Below, one piece after another: positions 23,789 through 31,768 of a DNA stretch of 33,756 nucleotides. Every line of letters starts with the position of its first letter. Within the stretch, counting starts at the first letter, position 1. The notes beneath the pieces are model-generated. The model had not been told where the DNA came from, made no database searches, and saw nothing but the letters and a program-made list of their open reading frames with translations. The stretch comes from Hyphomicrobiales bacterium (GTDB lineage: Bacteria; Pseudomonadota; Alphaproteobacteria; Rhizobiales; Beijerinckiaceae): assembly GCA_028290405.1 (NCBI GenBank), contig JAQGJX010000194.1, forward strand, positions 1-33,756, read 5' to 3'. The translations under genes were made by a program, and so were the position numbers.

Positions 23789-26753
23789 GGAGCCGTGTTC
23801 CTTCCGGGTCGAAGAACGCCGGCGCGACGATGTCCAGCTCCAGCGCGCCGTCCGGCGTCAGGGCGTGGATCGTCTCGCCGATGCGCATGCGCCCGCTTTC
23901 CAGCAGGCCGAGCGCGATGGTGCGCGCCAGCGTGGGGCTTTGGCGCACGGTGGTGACGTGGCCCTGCGCGTGGGTTCCGGGCGCGGGCGCGGACGCGCCC
24001 ACAAGCTGCATCCCCTCCTCCAGCCCCGGCGCCGGTCCGCGCGGCCGCAGGCCGACCAGTTGCCGCCGCCCTGCGCTGGCCAGATGGGGCAGCCGCAGCG
24101 AGCGGGCGCCGACGAAATCGCCCTTCCGGGTCCCGACCATGCGCGCCATGCCAAGATCGGCGGGCGTCTGGGCGCCGTCCGTGTCCTGCCCGACGATCAC
24201 GAACCCCTTTTCGGCGCGCAGCACGTCCAGCGCTTCCAGCCCGTAGGGCGCAAGGCCGTGGGGGCGCCCGGCCTCCAGCAGCAGGTCCCACGCGGCGGCC
24301 CCATTGTCGGCCGGCACGTTGATTTCAAATCCCAGCTCGCCCGAGAAACTCGCGCGCATGAGGCGCAACGGGACGCCGCAGAGCGCGCCCTCGCGCACGC
24401 TCATGTGCGGCATGGCGGCGGGGGAAAGATCGAAGCCTTGCACCAGCGGCGCGAGAATGTCGCGCGCGCGCGGGCCCTGAAGGGCCAGCGTGGCCCATTG
24501 CTCGGTCACGGGAGTGAGCCAGACGCGAAGCTGGGTGAACTCCGTCTGCCGGAAGTCCTCCATGTGGTGCAGCGCCGACGCCGCGCCCCCCGACGTGGTC
24601 GTGACGTGGAAGCGATCGTGCGCGAGGCGCGCCACGATTCCGTCGTCCATCACGAAGCCGGTCTCGTGCAGCATCAGCGCGTAACGGCAACGGCCCACCG
24701 CGAGGCCGGAGAAGTCGTTCACGTACATGCGTTGCAGGAACGCCAGCGCGTCGGGTCCCGCGACCTCGATCTTGCCCAGAGTCGAGGCGTCGAACAGCCC
24801 TGCGGCGCCGCGCACCGCAAGCGCCTCGCGCGCCGCCGCCTGCGCCTCGGTTTCGCCCGCGCGGGGGAAGGCGCGGGCCCGCTTCCATTGCCCGGCGTCT
24901 TCGAACGTCGCGCCCGCCGCCAGCGCCCGCGCGTGGGTCGGCGTCTCGCGCTGCGGCTCGAACAGGGCTCCGCGAGCCATGTGGGCCAGCGCGCCGAACG
25001 TCACCGGCGTGTAGGGCTGGCGATAGGTGGTGAGTCCCACCTGCGCGGCGGCGCGTCCCGACAAGGCGCCCACGAGCGCGCTCGCGTTGACGTTGCCGGT
25101 CTTGCCCTGGTCGGCGCCAAGGCCGCTCGTCGTGTAGCGCTTCACGTGTTCGATGGAGCGGAAGCCTTCGCGCAGCGCGATGGCGTAGTCCGACGCCTTC
25201 ACGTCGTTCTGGATGTCGACATACGCCTCTCCCTCCGGAGCCTCCTGGGCGGGCGCGCCGCCCGCGCACGGCCAGTCGTCCTCCACGCGAAAGGCGCGCT
25301 CGGCAGGCTCTGGAAAGCCCGCGAAGACGGCCGCCGAGGCGCCCTCGCGCCAGCCCTCCGCAAGCGCGCCCGAAAGATCGAGCGCGCCGTTGCAGGCGCC
25401 CGCGCAGCGCAGGTCCTCGCGCACGTTGTCGGGCGCGAAGGCGCCGAGCGCGTCGCTCCATACGAGCTTGCCGCGCACGTGCGCGAAGAGATGCAGCGTC
25501 GGCGTCCAGCCGCCTCCCGCCAGCACGAGATCGCACGGCACGTCCCGCGCGCCGTTGGGCGCCTCGATGCGGGCCGAACGCACCCGCAGGCGTCCGCGCG
25601 CGCCGCGCATGCGCGTTCCAAGTTGCACGTCGACGCCCGCGCGCGCCGCGGCTTCGCGCAGGCGCGGCGCCACGGCGTCCCGCGTGTCAATGAGCAGCGC
25701 GATATCGACGCCCGCCGCGTGCAGCTCCAGCGCCGCTAGCCATGCGCTGTCATGGCTGGCGGCCACGAGCGCGCGCGAGCCCGCGCGCACGCCGAAGCGC
25801 TTGGCGTAAACGCGCGCCGCATCGGCGAGCATCACGCCGGGGCGGTCGTTGTCCGGGAACACTAGCGGCCGCTCGATGGCGCCGGCCGCCAGCACCACGC
25901 GCCGCGCCCGCACCTGCCACAGGCGCTCGCGCGGCGCTGACGGATCCGGGGCCGCGAGATGGTCGCCGAGGCGCTCCGCCAAGGCGACGAGATTATCGGC
26001 GTACACGCCGAAGGCCGTCGTGCGCGCGAGGACCTGCACGTTGTCGCGAGCCCGCAGAACCTCGAGGGCTTGCTTCAGGAAATCGACAGCCGCGCAGCCG
26101 TCGACGAGCGCGCGCGTTTCGTCCCGCAACGCGCCGCCCATCAGGCCGTCCTGCTCGCACAGGACGACGCGGGCGCCGGTCTCGCTCGCCGCAAGCGCCG
26201 CCGACAGGCCCGCAGGTCCGGAGCCGACGACGAGCACGTCGCAATGGGCGTAGCGGTTGGCGTAGCGGTCCGGGTCCGGCTCGCGCGGCGCGCGTCCCAG
26301 CCCTGCGGCGCGGCGGATCAGCGGCTCATAAATGCGCTTCCAGGCGAAGCCCGGCCACATGAAGGTCTTGTAGTAGAAGCCCGGCGGCGTGAGGCCCGGC
26401 GCCGCGCCGAGCGCCGCCAGCGCATCGAAACGCAGCGAAGGCCAGCGGTTCTGGCTGCGCGCCGCAAGGCCGTCGTAAAGCTCCACTTGCGTGGCTTGCA
26501 GATTCGGCGTTCTGCGGCCCGGCCCCCGGTCGATCTCGACCAGCGCATTGGGCTCCTCGACGCCCGCCGAATAGATCCCGCGCGGACGATGGTGCTTGAA
26601 CGAGCGGCCCGTCAGATGCACGCCGTTGGCCAGCAGGGCGGAGGCCAGCGTGTCGCCCGCGCAGCCCACATAAGGCCTGCCGTCGAACGTGAAGCGCAGC
26701 GGCGCGGCGCGGTCGATCCATCCGCCTGCGCTGGTGCGAAAGAGCTGCGTCAT
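23781..26753 (-). CDS. soxA: Sarcosine oxidase, alpha subunit
   Basis: 990 aa, normal for the family. An N-terminal ferredoxin-like domain includes RPYVGCAGDTLASALLANG. A Rossmann dinucleotide domain follows with VVGSGPAGLSAAL at about 175-187. The C-terminal half, from about residue 600, is an aminomethyltransferase/T-protein domain (AGLFDASTLGKIEVAGPDA; LEALDVLRAEKGF) that binds tetrahydrofolate and receives the methyl carbon of sarcosine as methylene-THF. It shares ATGA with the soxD stop and overlaps soxG. No glyA, folD or purU gene is found beside the operon, which is a little unusual. Confidence 0.97.
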   Translation of the reverse strand: MTQLFRTSAGGWIDRAAPLRFTFDGRPYVGCAGDTLASALLANGVHLTGRSFKHHRPRGIYSAGVEEPNALVEIDRGPGRRTPNLQATQVELYDGLAARSQNRWPSLRFDALAALGAAPGLTPPGFYYKTFMWPGFAWKRIYEPLIRRAAGLGRAPREPDPDRYANRYAHCDVLVVGSGPAGLSAALAASETGARVVLCEQDGLMGGALRDETRALVDGCAAVDFLKQALEVLRARDNVQVLARTTAFGVYADNLVALAERLGDHLAAPDPSAPRERLWQVRARRVVLAAGAIERPLVFPDNDRPGVMLADAARVYAKRFGVRAGSRALVAASHDSAWLAALELHAAGVDIALLIDTRDAVAPRLREAAARAGVDVQLGTRMRGARGRLRVRSARIEAPNGARDVPCDLVLAGGGWTPTLHLFAHVRGKLVWSDALGAFAPDNVREDLRCAGACNGALDLSGALAEGWREGASAAVFAGFPEPAERAFRVEDDWPCAGGAPAQEAPEGEAYVDIQNDVKASDYAIALREGFRSIEHVKRYTTSGLGADQGKTGNVNASALVGALSGRAAAQVGLTTYRQPYTPVTFGALAHMARGALFEPQRETPTHARALAAGATFEDAGQWKRARAFPRAGETEAQAAAREALAVRGAAGLFDASTLGKIEVAGPDALAFLQRMYVNDFSGLAVGRCRYALMLHETGFVMDDGIVARLAHDRFHVTTTSGGAASALHHMEDFRQTEFTQLRVWLTPVTEQWATLALQGPRARDILAPLVQGFDLSPAAMPHMSVREGALCGVPLRLMRASFSGELGFEINVPADNGAAAWDLLLEAGRPHGLAPYGLEALDVLRAEKGFVIVGQDTDGAQTPADLGMARMVGTRKGDFVGARSLRLPHLASAGRRQLVGLRPRGPAPGLEEGMQLVGASAPAPGTHAQGHVTTVRQSPTLARTIALGLLESGRMRIGETIHALTPDGALELDIVAPAFFDPEGTRLHG

Positions 26754-27007
26754 GCCGGGACGCTCTGGAGCACGCGGTCGTTCACGGTGTCGCGGGTCAC
26801 GACGAGGAAACGGCCGCAGCCGTGCAGATGGCGCCAGCGCTCTTCATGCACGCCTTTGCGATTGGCGCGCGCGAACAGATAGTCCGTCCAGTCCTGGTCG
26901 CTCGCCGCCCCGGGATCGTGCGGACGCACAAGCCCGGCCTCTCCGGCGTACCGGAACTCACGCTCGGGCCGGGCCATGTTGCAGACGGGACAGGGAATGA
27001 GCAGCAT
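26750..27007 (-). CDS. soxD: Sarcosine oxidase, delta subunit
   Basis: 85 aa. The zinc-binding start CPVCNMARPEREFRY (Cys6, Cys9) and the later HLHGCGRFLVVTRDT, with His and Cys ligands, define the small delta subunit. So does the WTDYLFARANRKGVHEERW segment. It stabilises the soxB/soxA assembly. It lies 7 nt after soxB and overlaps soxA by 4 nt. Confidence 0.96.
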   Translation of the reverse strand: MLLIPCPVCNMARPEREFRYAGEAGLVRPHDPGAASDQDWTDYLFARANRKGVHEERWRHLHGCGRFLVVTRDTVNDRVLQSVPA

Positions 27008-27014
27008 CAGCGCC

Positions 27015-28277
27015 TCAATGGGACACGGCGGCGGCGGTCGCCTCGTCGATGAGGCGGCCGGCGCTGAAACGATCGAGCCCGAAAGGCGCGACGAGCGTGT
27101 GGGGCCGTCCCGCCGCGAGGCTTGCGGCGAACAGGTGGCCAGAGCCGGGGATCGCCTTGAAACCGCCTGTGCCCCAGCCGCAATTGAGCCAGAGGCCCGG
27201 CGTCGGCGTGGGGCCGACGATGGGAGAGCGGTCCGGCGTCACGTCCACGATTCCCGCCCACGAGCGCATCATGCGCAGACGCCGCAACACAGGGAACAGC
27301 TCGCACAGCGAGTCCAGCGTGGACGAGGCGACCTGGAAGGAGCCCCGCTGGCCGTAGGACGGATAGGCGTCCGTCCCTGCCCCGATGACGAGTTCGCCCT
27401 TGTCGGACTGGGACATGTAGGCGTCGATGGTGTTCGACATGACCACGCAGGGCATGACGGGCTTCACGGGCTCGGACACCAGCGCCTGCAAGGGAAAGCT
27501 CTCGATCGGCAGGCGCAGGCCCGCCATGCCGGCGAGCACGCTGGAATGGCCGGCGGCCACGAGGGCCAGCACGCCTGTCCCGATGGCGCCGCGCGTTGTC
27601 TCGACGCCGCTGACGGCGCCGCGCGCGTCTCGCCTGACGCCTGTCACTTCGCAATTTTCGATGACGTCCACGCCCAGCGCGTCCGCCGCGCGCGCATAGC
27701 CCCATACGACCGCGTCATGGCGCGCCGTGCCGCCGCGCCGCTGCAGCGAAGCGCCCAGCACCGGGTAGCGGGCGTCGCGGCTGATGTCGAGGATGGGGCA
27801 GAACGCCTTGGCCTGCCGGGGGTCGAGGTATTCCGCGTCAATCCCCGCCAGCCGGTTGGCGTGCACGTGGCGCTTGATGACCTGCACGTCCGTGACGGTA
27901 TGGCCAAGGGCCATGACGCCGCGCTGCGAGAACATGACGTTGTAGTTGAGCTTGCGGGACAGGCCTTCCCAGAGTTTCAGGGAATGCTCGTACAGCGCCG
28001 CGCTCTCCTCGAAGAGATAGTTCGAGCGCACGATCGTGGTGTTGCGTCCGGAATTGCCGCCGCCGATCCAGCCCTTCTCGAGCACCGCCACGTTGCGCAC
28101 GCCATGCTCGGCCGCAAGGTAATAGGCGGTCGCCAGGCCATGGCCGCCGCCGCCCACGACGACGACGTCATAGGACTTGCGGGGCTCGGGCGAGCGCCAC
28201 TGCTCCCGCCATCCGCGATGGCCGGACACGCTTTCCTGCAGGATGCGAAGAAAGGAAAACCCGCGCATGGCGCTCAT
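27015..28277 (-). CDS. soxB: Sarcosine oxidase, beta subunit
   Basis: 420 aa with this start. The family N-terminus (RGFSFLRILQESVSGHRGW) is followed by a FAD-binding Rossmann motif (VVVGGGGHGLAT, about 39-50). His187 in GGTARHDAV is the expected covalent FMN attachment residue. The FAD and FMN sites oxidise sarcosine and pass electrons to oxygen. An in-frame ATG at 28310 lies inside an inverted repeat and has no ribosome site, while the ATG at 28277 follows GAAGG and matches relatives, so I chose it. It is the first gene of the soxBDAG operon, which continues closely into the two regulators. Confidence 0.95.
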   Translation of the reverse strand: MSAMRGFSFLRILQESVSGHRGWREQWRSPEPRKSYDVVVVGGGGHGLATAYYLAAEHGVRNVAVLEKGWIGGGNSGRNTTIVRSNYLFEESAALYEHSLKLWEGLSRKLNYNVMFSQRGVMALGHTVTDVQVIKRHVHANRLAGIDAEYLDPRQAKAFCPILDISRDARYPVLGASLQRRGGTARHDAVVWGYARAADALGVDVIENCEVTGVRRDARGAVSGVETTRGAIGTGVLALVAAGHSSVLAGMAGLRLPIESFPLQALVSEPVKPVMPCVVMSNTIDAYMSQSDKGELVIGAGTDAYPSYGQRGSFQVASSTLDSLCELFPVLRRLRMMRSWAGIVDVTPDRSPIVGPTPTPGLWLNCGWGTGGFKAIPGSGHLFAASLAAGRPHTLVAPFGLDRFSAGRLIDEATAAAVSH

Positions 28278-28293
28278 GCCTTCGTTGCCGCTC

Positions 28294-28318
28294 CGCGTCG
28301 ACGACTCCATTCGACGCG
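28294..28318. promoter_or_regulatory. Inverted repeat just upstream of soxB
   Basis: CGCGTCGA (28294-28301) and TCGACGCG (28311-28318) form a perfect 8-bp inverted repeat around a 9-nt centre, ending 17 nt before the soxB start. It could be an operator for one of the regulators at the end of the operon, or a leader hairpin affecting translation. It is read by eye. Confidence 0.5.
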
Positions 28319-28377
28319 ACGACTATCGGCAGTTTTGCGGGCCCGGCGCAAGGGGGCGTACGACGCATGCAGGTCGC

Positions 28378-28404
28378 AAAAAAGGCGGCCCTCGCGAGCC
28401 GCCT
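28378..28404 (-). terminator. Rho-independent terminator after the ThDP-enzyme gene
   Basis: Read leftward, AGGCGGC (28404-28398) pairs with GCCGCCT (28389-28383) across an 8-nt loop and runs into six T residues (complement of 28378-28383). It lies 21 nt after the stop at 28426 and separates that gene from soxB, so the sox promoter must lie in 28278-28377. Confidence 0.88.
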
Positions 28405-28425
28405 CTTGTGTCGTCGTGGACGCGC

Positions 28426-30189
28426 TCAGGTGTTGCGCAGGCCCGTGGAGCCGGCGCTGCGTTCGGCGCCCGGCGGGATGTGGACGTCGAGCAGGCACAC
28501 GCCGCCGGCGTTGAGGATTTCGACGCCCTTCTTCACGGCGGCGTCCAGTTCCTCCAGCGTCTTCACCGGGCCGATGCCGACCGCGCCTTGCGATTCGGCG
28601 AACTTGGCGATGTCGAGCGCGGGGCCGTTCATCGCCTGGCCGATCCAGCGGTTGCCCACGGGACGGTTGCGGCGGCGGGCGACGTTCTCCTGGTGAAGCT
28701 CGTCGTTGAAGTAGGACTGGTTGTTATTGATGACGAACAGGATCGGGATCTGGTGCTTCACGGCGGTCCAGATGGCGTTGCCGCCCATCATGAAGTCGCC
28801 GTCGCCCAGCACCGTCACGGCCGGTCGGCCCATGTCGGCGCACGCAATGGCGACGCCGATGGAGATGGACGGGCCCGACCCGATGCCGCCGCCGCCGTCC
28901 TTGCCCATGTAGGCGAGGGGCGAGCGGAAGGGCCACAGGTCCACCGGGAACTGGCGCGCGACCGCCGCCAGCGTCACGTCGTCGGGGTTCTTGAACTGCT
29001 CGCGCAGCGCAATCGCCACGTCCTGCATGCGGATGCGGGAGGGATCCGTGGAAGGCGTGAAGCTCTTGCGGATCGAGGCGCGCCATGGCTCCTTGCGGCC
29101 CCCGCCCAGCGCGGCGACGAGATCGGCCACGAAGGCTTCGCTTGACGCCGACACGAGCAGATCGGCGGGCGACATGGACTGGTAGACCATGTGGGCGCCG
29201 TTGTGCAGGTGATGGTCCATCGTGACGTTGATGATCTTCGCCGTCACGTTGGTTCCGCCCTTGGGCGGGCACACGCAGCCGCCTAGGTCGATCCATTCCA
29301 GCGCAAGGATGAGGTCGGCCTCCGCCAGCAGGTCGTGGTGCGGCTTGCCGGGCTGGTTGAAGGGCTCGATCACGTGGGCGGGATGGTCGGTCGGGAAGGC
29401 GGCGCCGTTCTTCAGGTCGCTCATCACGCAGGCCCCGACGGCCTCGGCGAGCTTCACGCGATTGTCCCAGGCTTCCTGCGAACGGGTGCCGCGCCCGTAG
29501 AGGATCATCGGCCGCTTGGCGGCCTTCAGCATCTCGACGGCCTGCAGCATGTCGGCGGCCTGCGCGCGCGGCGAGGCGGGCGCCTTGAAGCGGGCCATGT
29601 CGGGGAACGCCGGTGCCTTCTCCAGCGACTGCTCGCCCAGGCCGGCGTCCAGCACGATGTACACGGGCGCCTGCGGCTCCGTGCGCGTGGCGATGTTGGC
29701 GCGCGTCATGGCGTCCACGATGGCTTCGGCGGACGTCGGTTGGTTGTCGAACTTGATGATGTCGCGGACGATGGCCGCCTGGTCGGACGAGGTGTGGATC
29801 CAGTCGATCCAGGGCCGGCGCTGGTGCGCGTCCATGGGGCCCGTGGCGCCCATGAGGAACAGCGGCTTGCGGTCGCAGAACGCGTTGAAGATGGCCATGT
29901 GGCCATGCATCAGGCCGACGTTGGAATGCACGATGGCCGCCATGGGCTCGTCGGTGGCCTTGGCGTAGCCATGGGCGATGCCGATCGCGTGATCCTCATG
30001 GAGGCACAGCAGCATGCCGGGATTGCGGTTGCCCAGATGGTTGACGAGGGAATCGTGCAGGCCGCGATAGCTGGCGCCGGGATTGAGGCTGACGTACTTG
30101 AAGCCGAACCGGCGCAGCATCTGGGCCGCGACGTCGGAGCCCCAGGCGATCTTGTCGTCGGGTTCGCCTTCGGGTGTGTCGAGATACAT
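28426..30189 (-). CDS. Thiamine-diphosphate enzyme of the acetolactate synthase/benzoylformate decarboxylase class
   Basis: 587 aa. The N-terminal PYR domain has the catalytic Glu65 in CLHEDHAIGIAHGYAKAT. The C-terminal PP domain has the ThDP/Mg motif from GDGDFMMGG to INNN. The middle domain (about 200-340) has a YGRGT segment. No FAD-type acetolactate synthase marker stands out and no regulatory subunit follows. It may be a 2-oxo acid decarboxylase, oxalyl-CoA-decarboxylase-like enzyme or carboligase rather than a branched-chain amino acid enzyme. A GGGGGAC tract precedes the ATG. It stands alone between truB and the sox operon, with its own terminator. The cofactor is near certain; the substrate is not known. 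Confidence 0.87.
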   Translation of the reverse strand: MYLDTPEGEPDDKIAWGSDVAAQMLRRFGFKYVSLNPGASYRGLHDSLVNHLGNRNPGMLLCLHEDHAIGIAHGYAKATDEPMAAIVHSNVGLMHGHMAIFNAFCDRKPLFLMGATGPMDAHQRRPWIDWIHTSSDQAAIVRDIIKFDNQPTSAEAIVDAMTRANIATRTEPQAPVYIVLDAGLGEQSLEKAPAFPDMARFKAPASPRAQAADMLQAVEMLKAAKRPMILYGRGTRSQEAWDNRVKLAEAVGACVMSDLKNGAAFPTDHPAHVIEPFNQPGKPHHDLLAEADLILALEWIDLGGCVCPPKGGTNVTAKIINVTMDHHLHNGAHMVYQSMSPADLLVSASSEAFVADLVAALGGGRKEPWRASIRKSFTPSTDPSRIRMQDVAIALREQFKNPDDVTLAAVARQFPVDLWPFRSPLAYMGKDGGGGIGSGPSISIGVAIACADMGRPAVTVLGDGDFMMGGNAIWTAVKHQIPILFVINNNQSYFNDELHQENVARRRNRPVGNRWIGQAMNGPALDIAKFAESQGAVGIGPVKTLEELDAAVKKGVEILNAGGVCLLDVHIPPGAERSAGSTGLRNT

Positions 30190-30262
30190 TGCGCCGTCCC
30201 CCCATGTCGTTTGGCTTTGGTTTCGCGGCGACTATGAAGGCGCCCCGGGGCGAACGCAAGAC

Positions 30263-30278
30263 AGGCGCGGAGGCGCCT
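30263..30278 (-). terminator. Small GC hairpin after truB
   Basis: AGGCGC (30263-30268) and GCGCCT (30273-30278) form a 6-bp stem with a 4-nt loop, 10 nt after the truB stop. The leftward continuation has only scattered T residues. It may be a weak terminator of the infB-rbfA-truB transcript. Confidence 0.4.
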
Positions 30279-30288
30279 GAAGCCGCTT

Positions 30289-31194
30289 TCAGAAGGGCAG
30301 GTTGAACACGCGGCTGGGCGCCAGTTCGCCGCCCTGCACCGAACCGAACGCCACCGGCACGCCGCCGCATGACGCGTACGCGAAGCCTTCCGAAGGCGCG
30401 TCGCGTCCGCGCAGGATGAGCGACTGGCCGCGGCGCAGGCGCGCGGCGCCGTCGCGGTCCACCACAACGCACGGCACGTCCGTAAGACCGGCCTCCACGC
30501 TCAGCATCTCGGCGAACGCGTCGGCGCCTTCCGCTTCAAGCTCGCCCAGCGGCACGGCGTCGTCTTCCGTGAACGGGCCCACGCGGGTGCGGCGCAGGGC
30601 CGTCACGTGGCCATAGCAGCCCAGCAGGCGCCCCAGGTCGCGCGCGATGGCGCGCACATAGGTGCCCTTGCCGCAGTGGGCTTCAAGCACCGCCTGCTCC
30701 TCGTCGGCGTGGACGAGATCGAGCGCATGAATTGTGACGGGACGGGGCGCAAGGTTCACCTCCTCGCCGTCGCGGGCGAGGTCATAGGCGCGCTCGCCGT
30801 CCACCTTGATGGCCGAATAGGCCGGGGGCGTCTGCATGATCGTGCCCACGAAGCGCGGCAGGAGGTCGGCGATCCGGTCGATCCCGGGGCGCTCGGCGGA
30901 CGTGCGGGTGATCGCCCCGTCGGCGTCGTCGCTGTCGGTCTCCGCGCCCCACTTCACCGTGAACCGGTAAGCTTTCTCGCCGTCCTGCACGAACGGCACG
31001 GTCTTGGTGGCCTCGCCGAACGCCACCGGCAGAATGCCGGACGCGAGCGGATCGAGCGTGCCCGCGTGACCGGCTTTCTTGGCGTTGAAGATGCGCTTGA
31101 GCCGCGAGACCGCGTGGGTGGACGTCATGCCGACCGGCTTGTCGAGGATCACCCAACCGTTGACCTCGACGCGTTTTGAGCGTGGCGCGTTCAT
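30289..31194 (-). CDS. truB: tRNA pseudouridine-55 synthase
   Basis: 301 aa. It makes pseudouridine 55 in the T-loop of tRNAs. The KPVGMTS segment, the catalytic Asp48 in AGHAGTLDPLASG, the YSAIKVDGERAYDLAR segment and the GKGTYVRAIARDLG motif are all intact. The C-terminal PUA-like region contains RLRRGQSL. The ATG at 31194 lies 1 nt after the rbfA stop codon, so rbfA and truB are coupled; a longer start inside rbfA is not needed. The usual next genes, rpsO and pnp, are absent here. Confidence 0.97.
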   Translation of the reverse strand: MNAPRSKRVEVNGWVILDKPVGMTSTHAVSRLKRIFNAKKAGHAGTLDPLASGILPVAFGEATKTVPFVQDGEKAYRFTVKWGAETDSDDADGAITRTSAERPGIDRIADLLPRFVGTIMQTPPAYSAIKVDGERAYDLARDGEEVNLAPRPVTIHALDLVHADEEQAVLEAHCGKGTYVRAIARDLGRLLGCYGHVTALRRTRVGPFTEDDAVPLGELEAEGADAFAEMLSVEAGLTDVPCVVVDRDGAARLRRGQSLILRGRDAPSEGFAYASCGGVPVAFGSVQGGELAPSRVFNLPF

Positions 31195-31195
31195 C

Positions 31196-31672
31196 TCAGG
31201 CCTGCTTGCCGCCGGACGCGCCGGATTCATGGCCCTCGTCGCGCGCGCCGTCCTCGCCAGCGCCGAGGTCCTGGGCTTCGTCCGCCGCAAGGTCGCGGCT
31301 GACCCGGGGCGACTTCAGCAACTGGTCGATCTTGTCCGCGTTGTCGAACGTGTCGTCGATGCGGAAGCGCACTTCGGGGGCGAACTTCATGTTGATCTTG
31401 CGGGCCACTTCGCCGCGCAGGTACTTGCGGTGCTTGTCCAGCGCCTCAAGCACTTCGTCCATGTCGCCGCCGCCGAGCGGCATGACGTAGCAGGTGGCGA
31501 GCTTGAGGTCCGGGCTCATCTTCACGCGCGGCACCGTCACCACATGGGTGTCGAGCACGGCGTCGTTGAGAGCGCCCCGCGTGAGCAGTTCCGACATGGC
31601 GTGGCGGACGAGTTCGCCCACGCGCAACATGCGCTGGGAGGGCTCGCCGCCCTTTTGATGCGTTCTGGACAT
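31196..31672 (-). CDS. rbfA: Ribosome-binding factor A
   Basis: 158 aa. It assists late maturation of the 30S subunit at the 16S rRNA 5' end. The KH-like domain shows [34 protein letters not shown] and [16 protein letters not shown]. The C-terminal tail of about 35 residues (after [11 protein letters not shown]) is acidic and Gly-rich, common in alphaproteobacteria. The ATG at 31672 has GGAGACGACC before it; a 17-residue extension upstream lacks such a site. It lies 79 nt after infB. Confidence 0.95.
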   Translation of the reverse strand: MSRTHQKGGEPSQRMLRVGELVRHAMSELLTRGALNDAVLDTHVVTVPRVKMSPDLKLATCYVMPLGGGDMDEVLEALDKHRKYLRGEVARKINMKFAPEVRFRIDDTFDNADKIDQLLKSPRVSRDLAADEAQDLGAGEDGARDEGHESGASGGKQA

Positions 31673-31743
31673 GGTCGTCTCCGGCGCGCGCGGACTTGCG
31701 GCCGCGCGCAGGCCTTTCGTCAATTGAAGCGGGAAACTCGCGA

Positions 31744-31768
31744 TGAAGCGCTCACAGGGAGCGCTTCA
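31744..31768 (-). promoter_or_regulatory. Perfect 10-bp stem-loop spanning the infB stop codon
   Basis: TGAAGCGCTC (31744-31753) and GAGCGCTTCA (31759-31768) are exact inverted repeats around a 5-nt loop. The infB stop (31754-31752) lies in the stem. No T run follows leftward, so it is more likely an mRNA processing or stability element in the infB-rbfA transcript than a full terminator. Confidence 0.55.

Noticed and set aside
23358-25739. Very long rightward open frame (793 codons) opposite soxG and soxA
   Set aside because: Composition is that of a reversed GC-rich gene, and the leftward frame has clear sarcosine oxidase alpha motifs.
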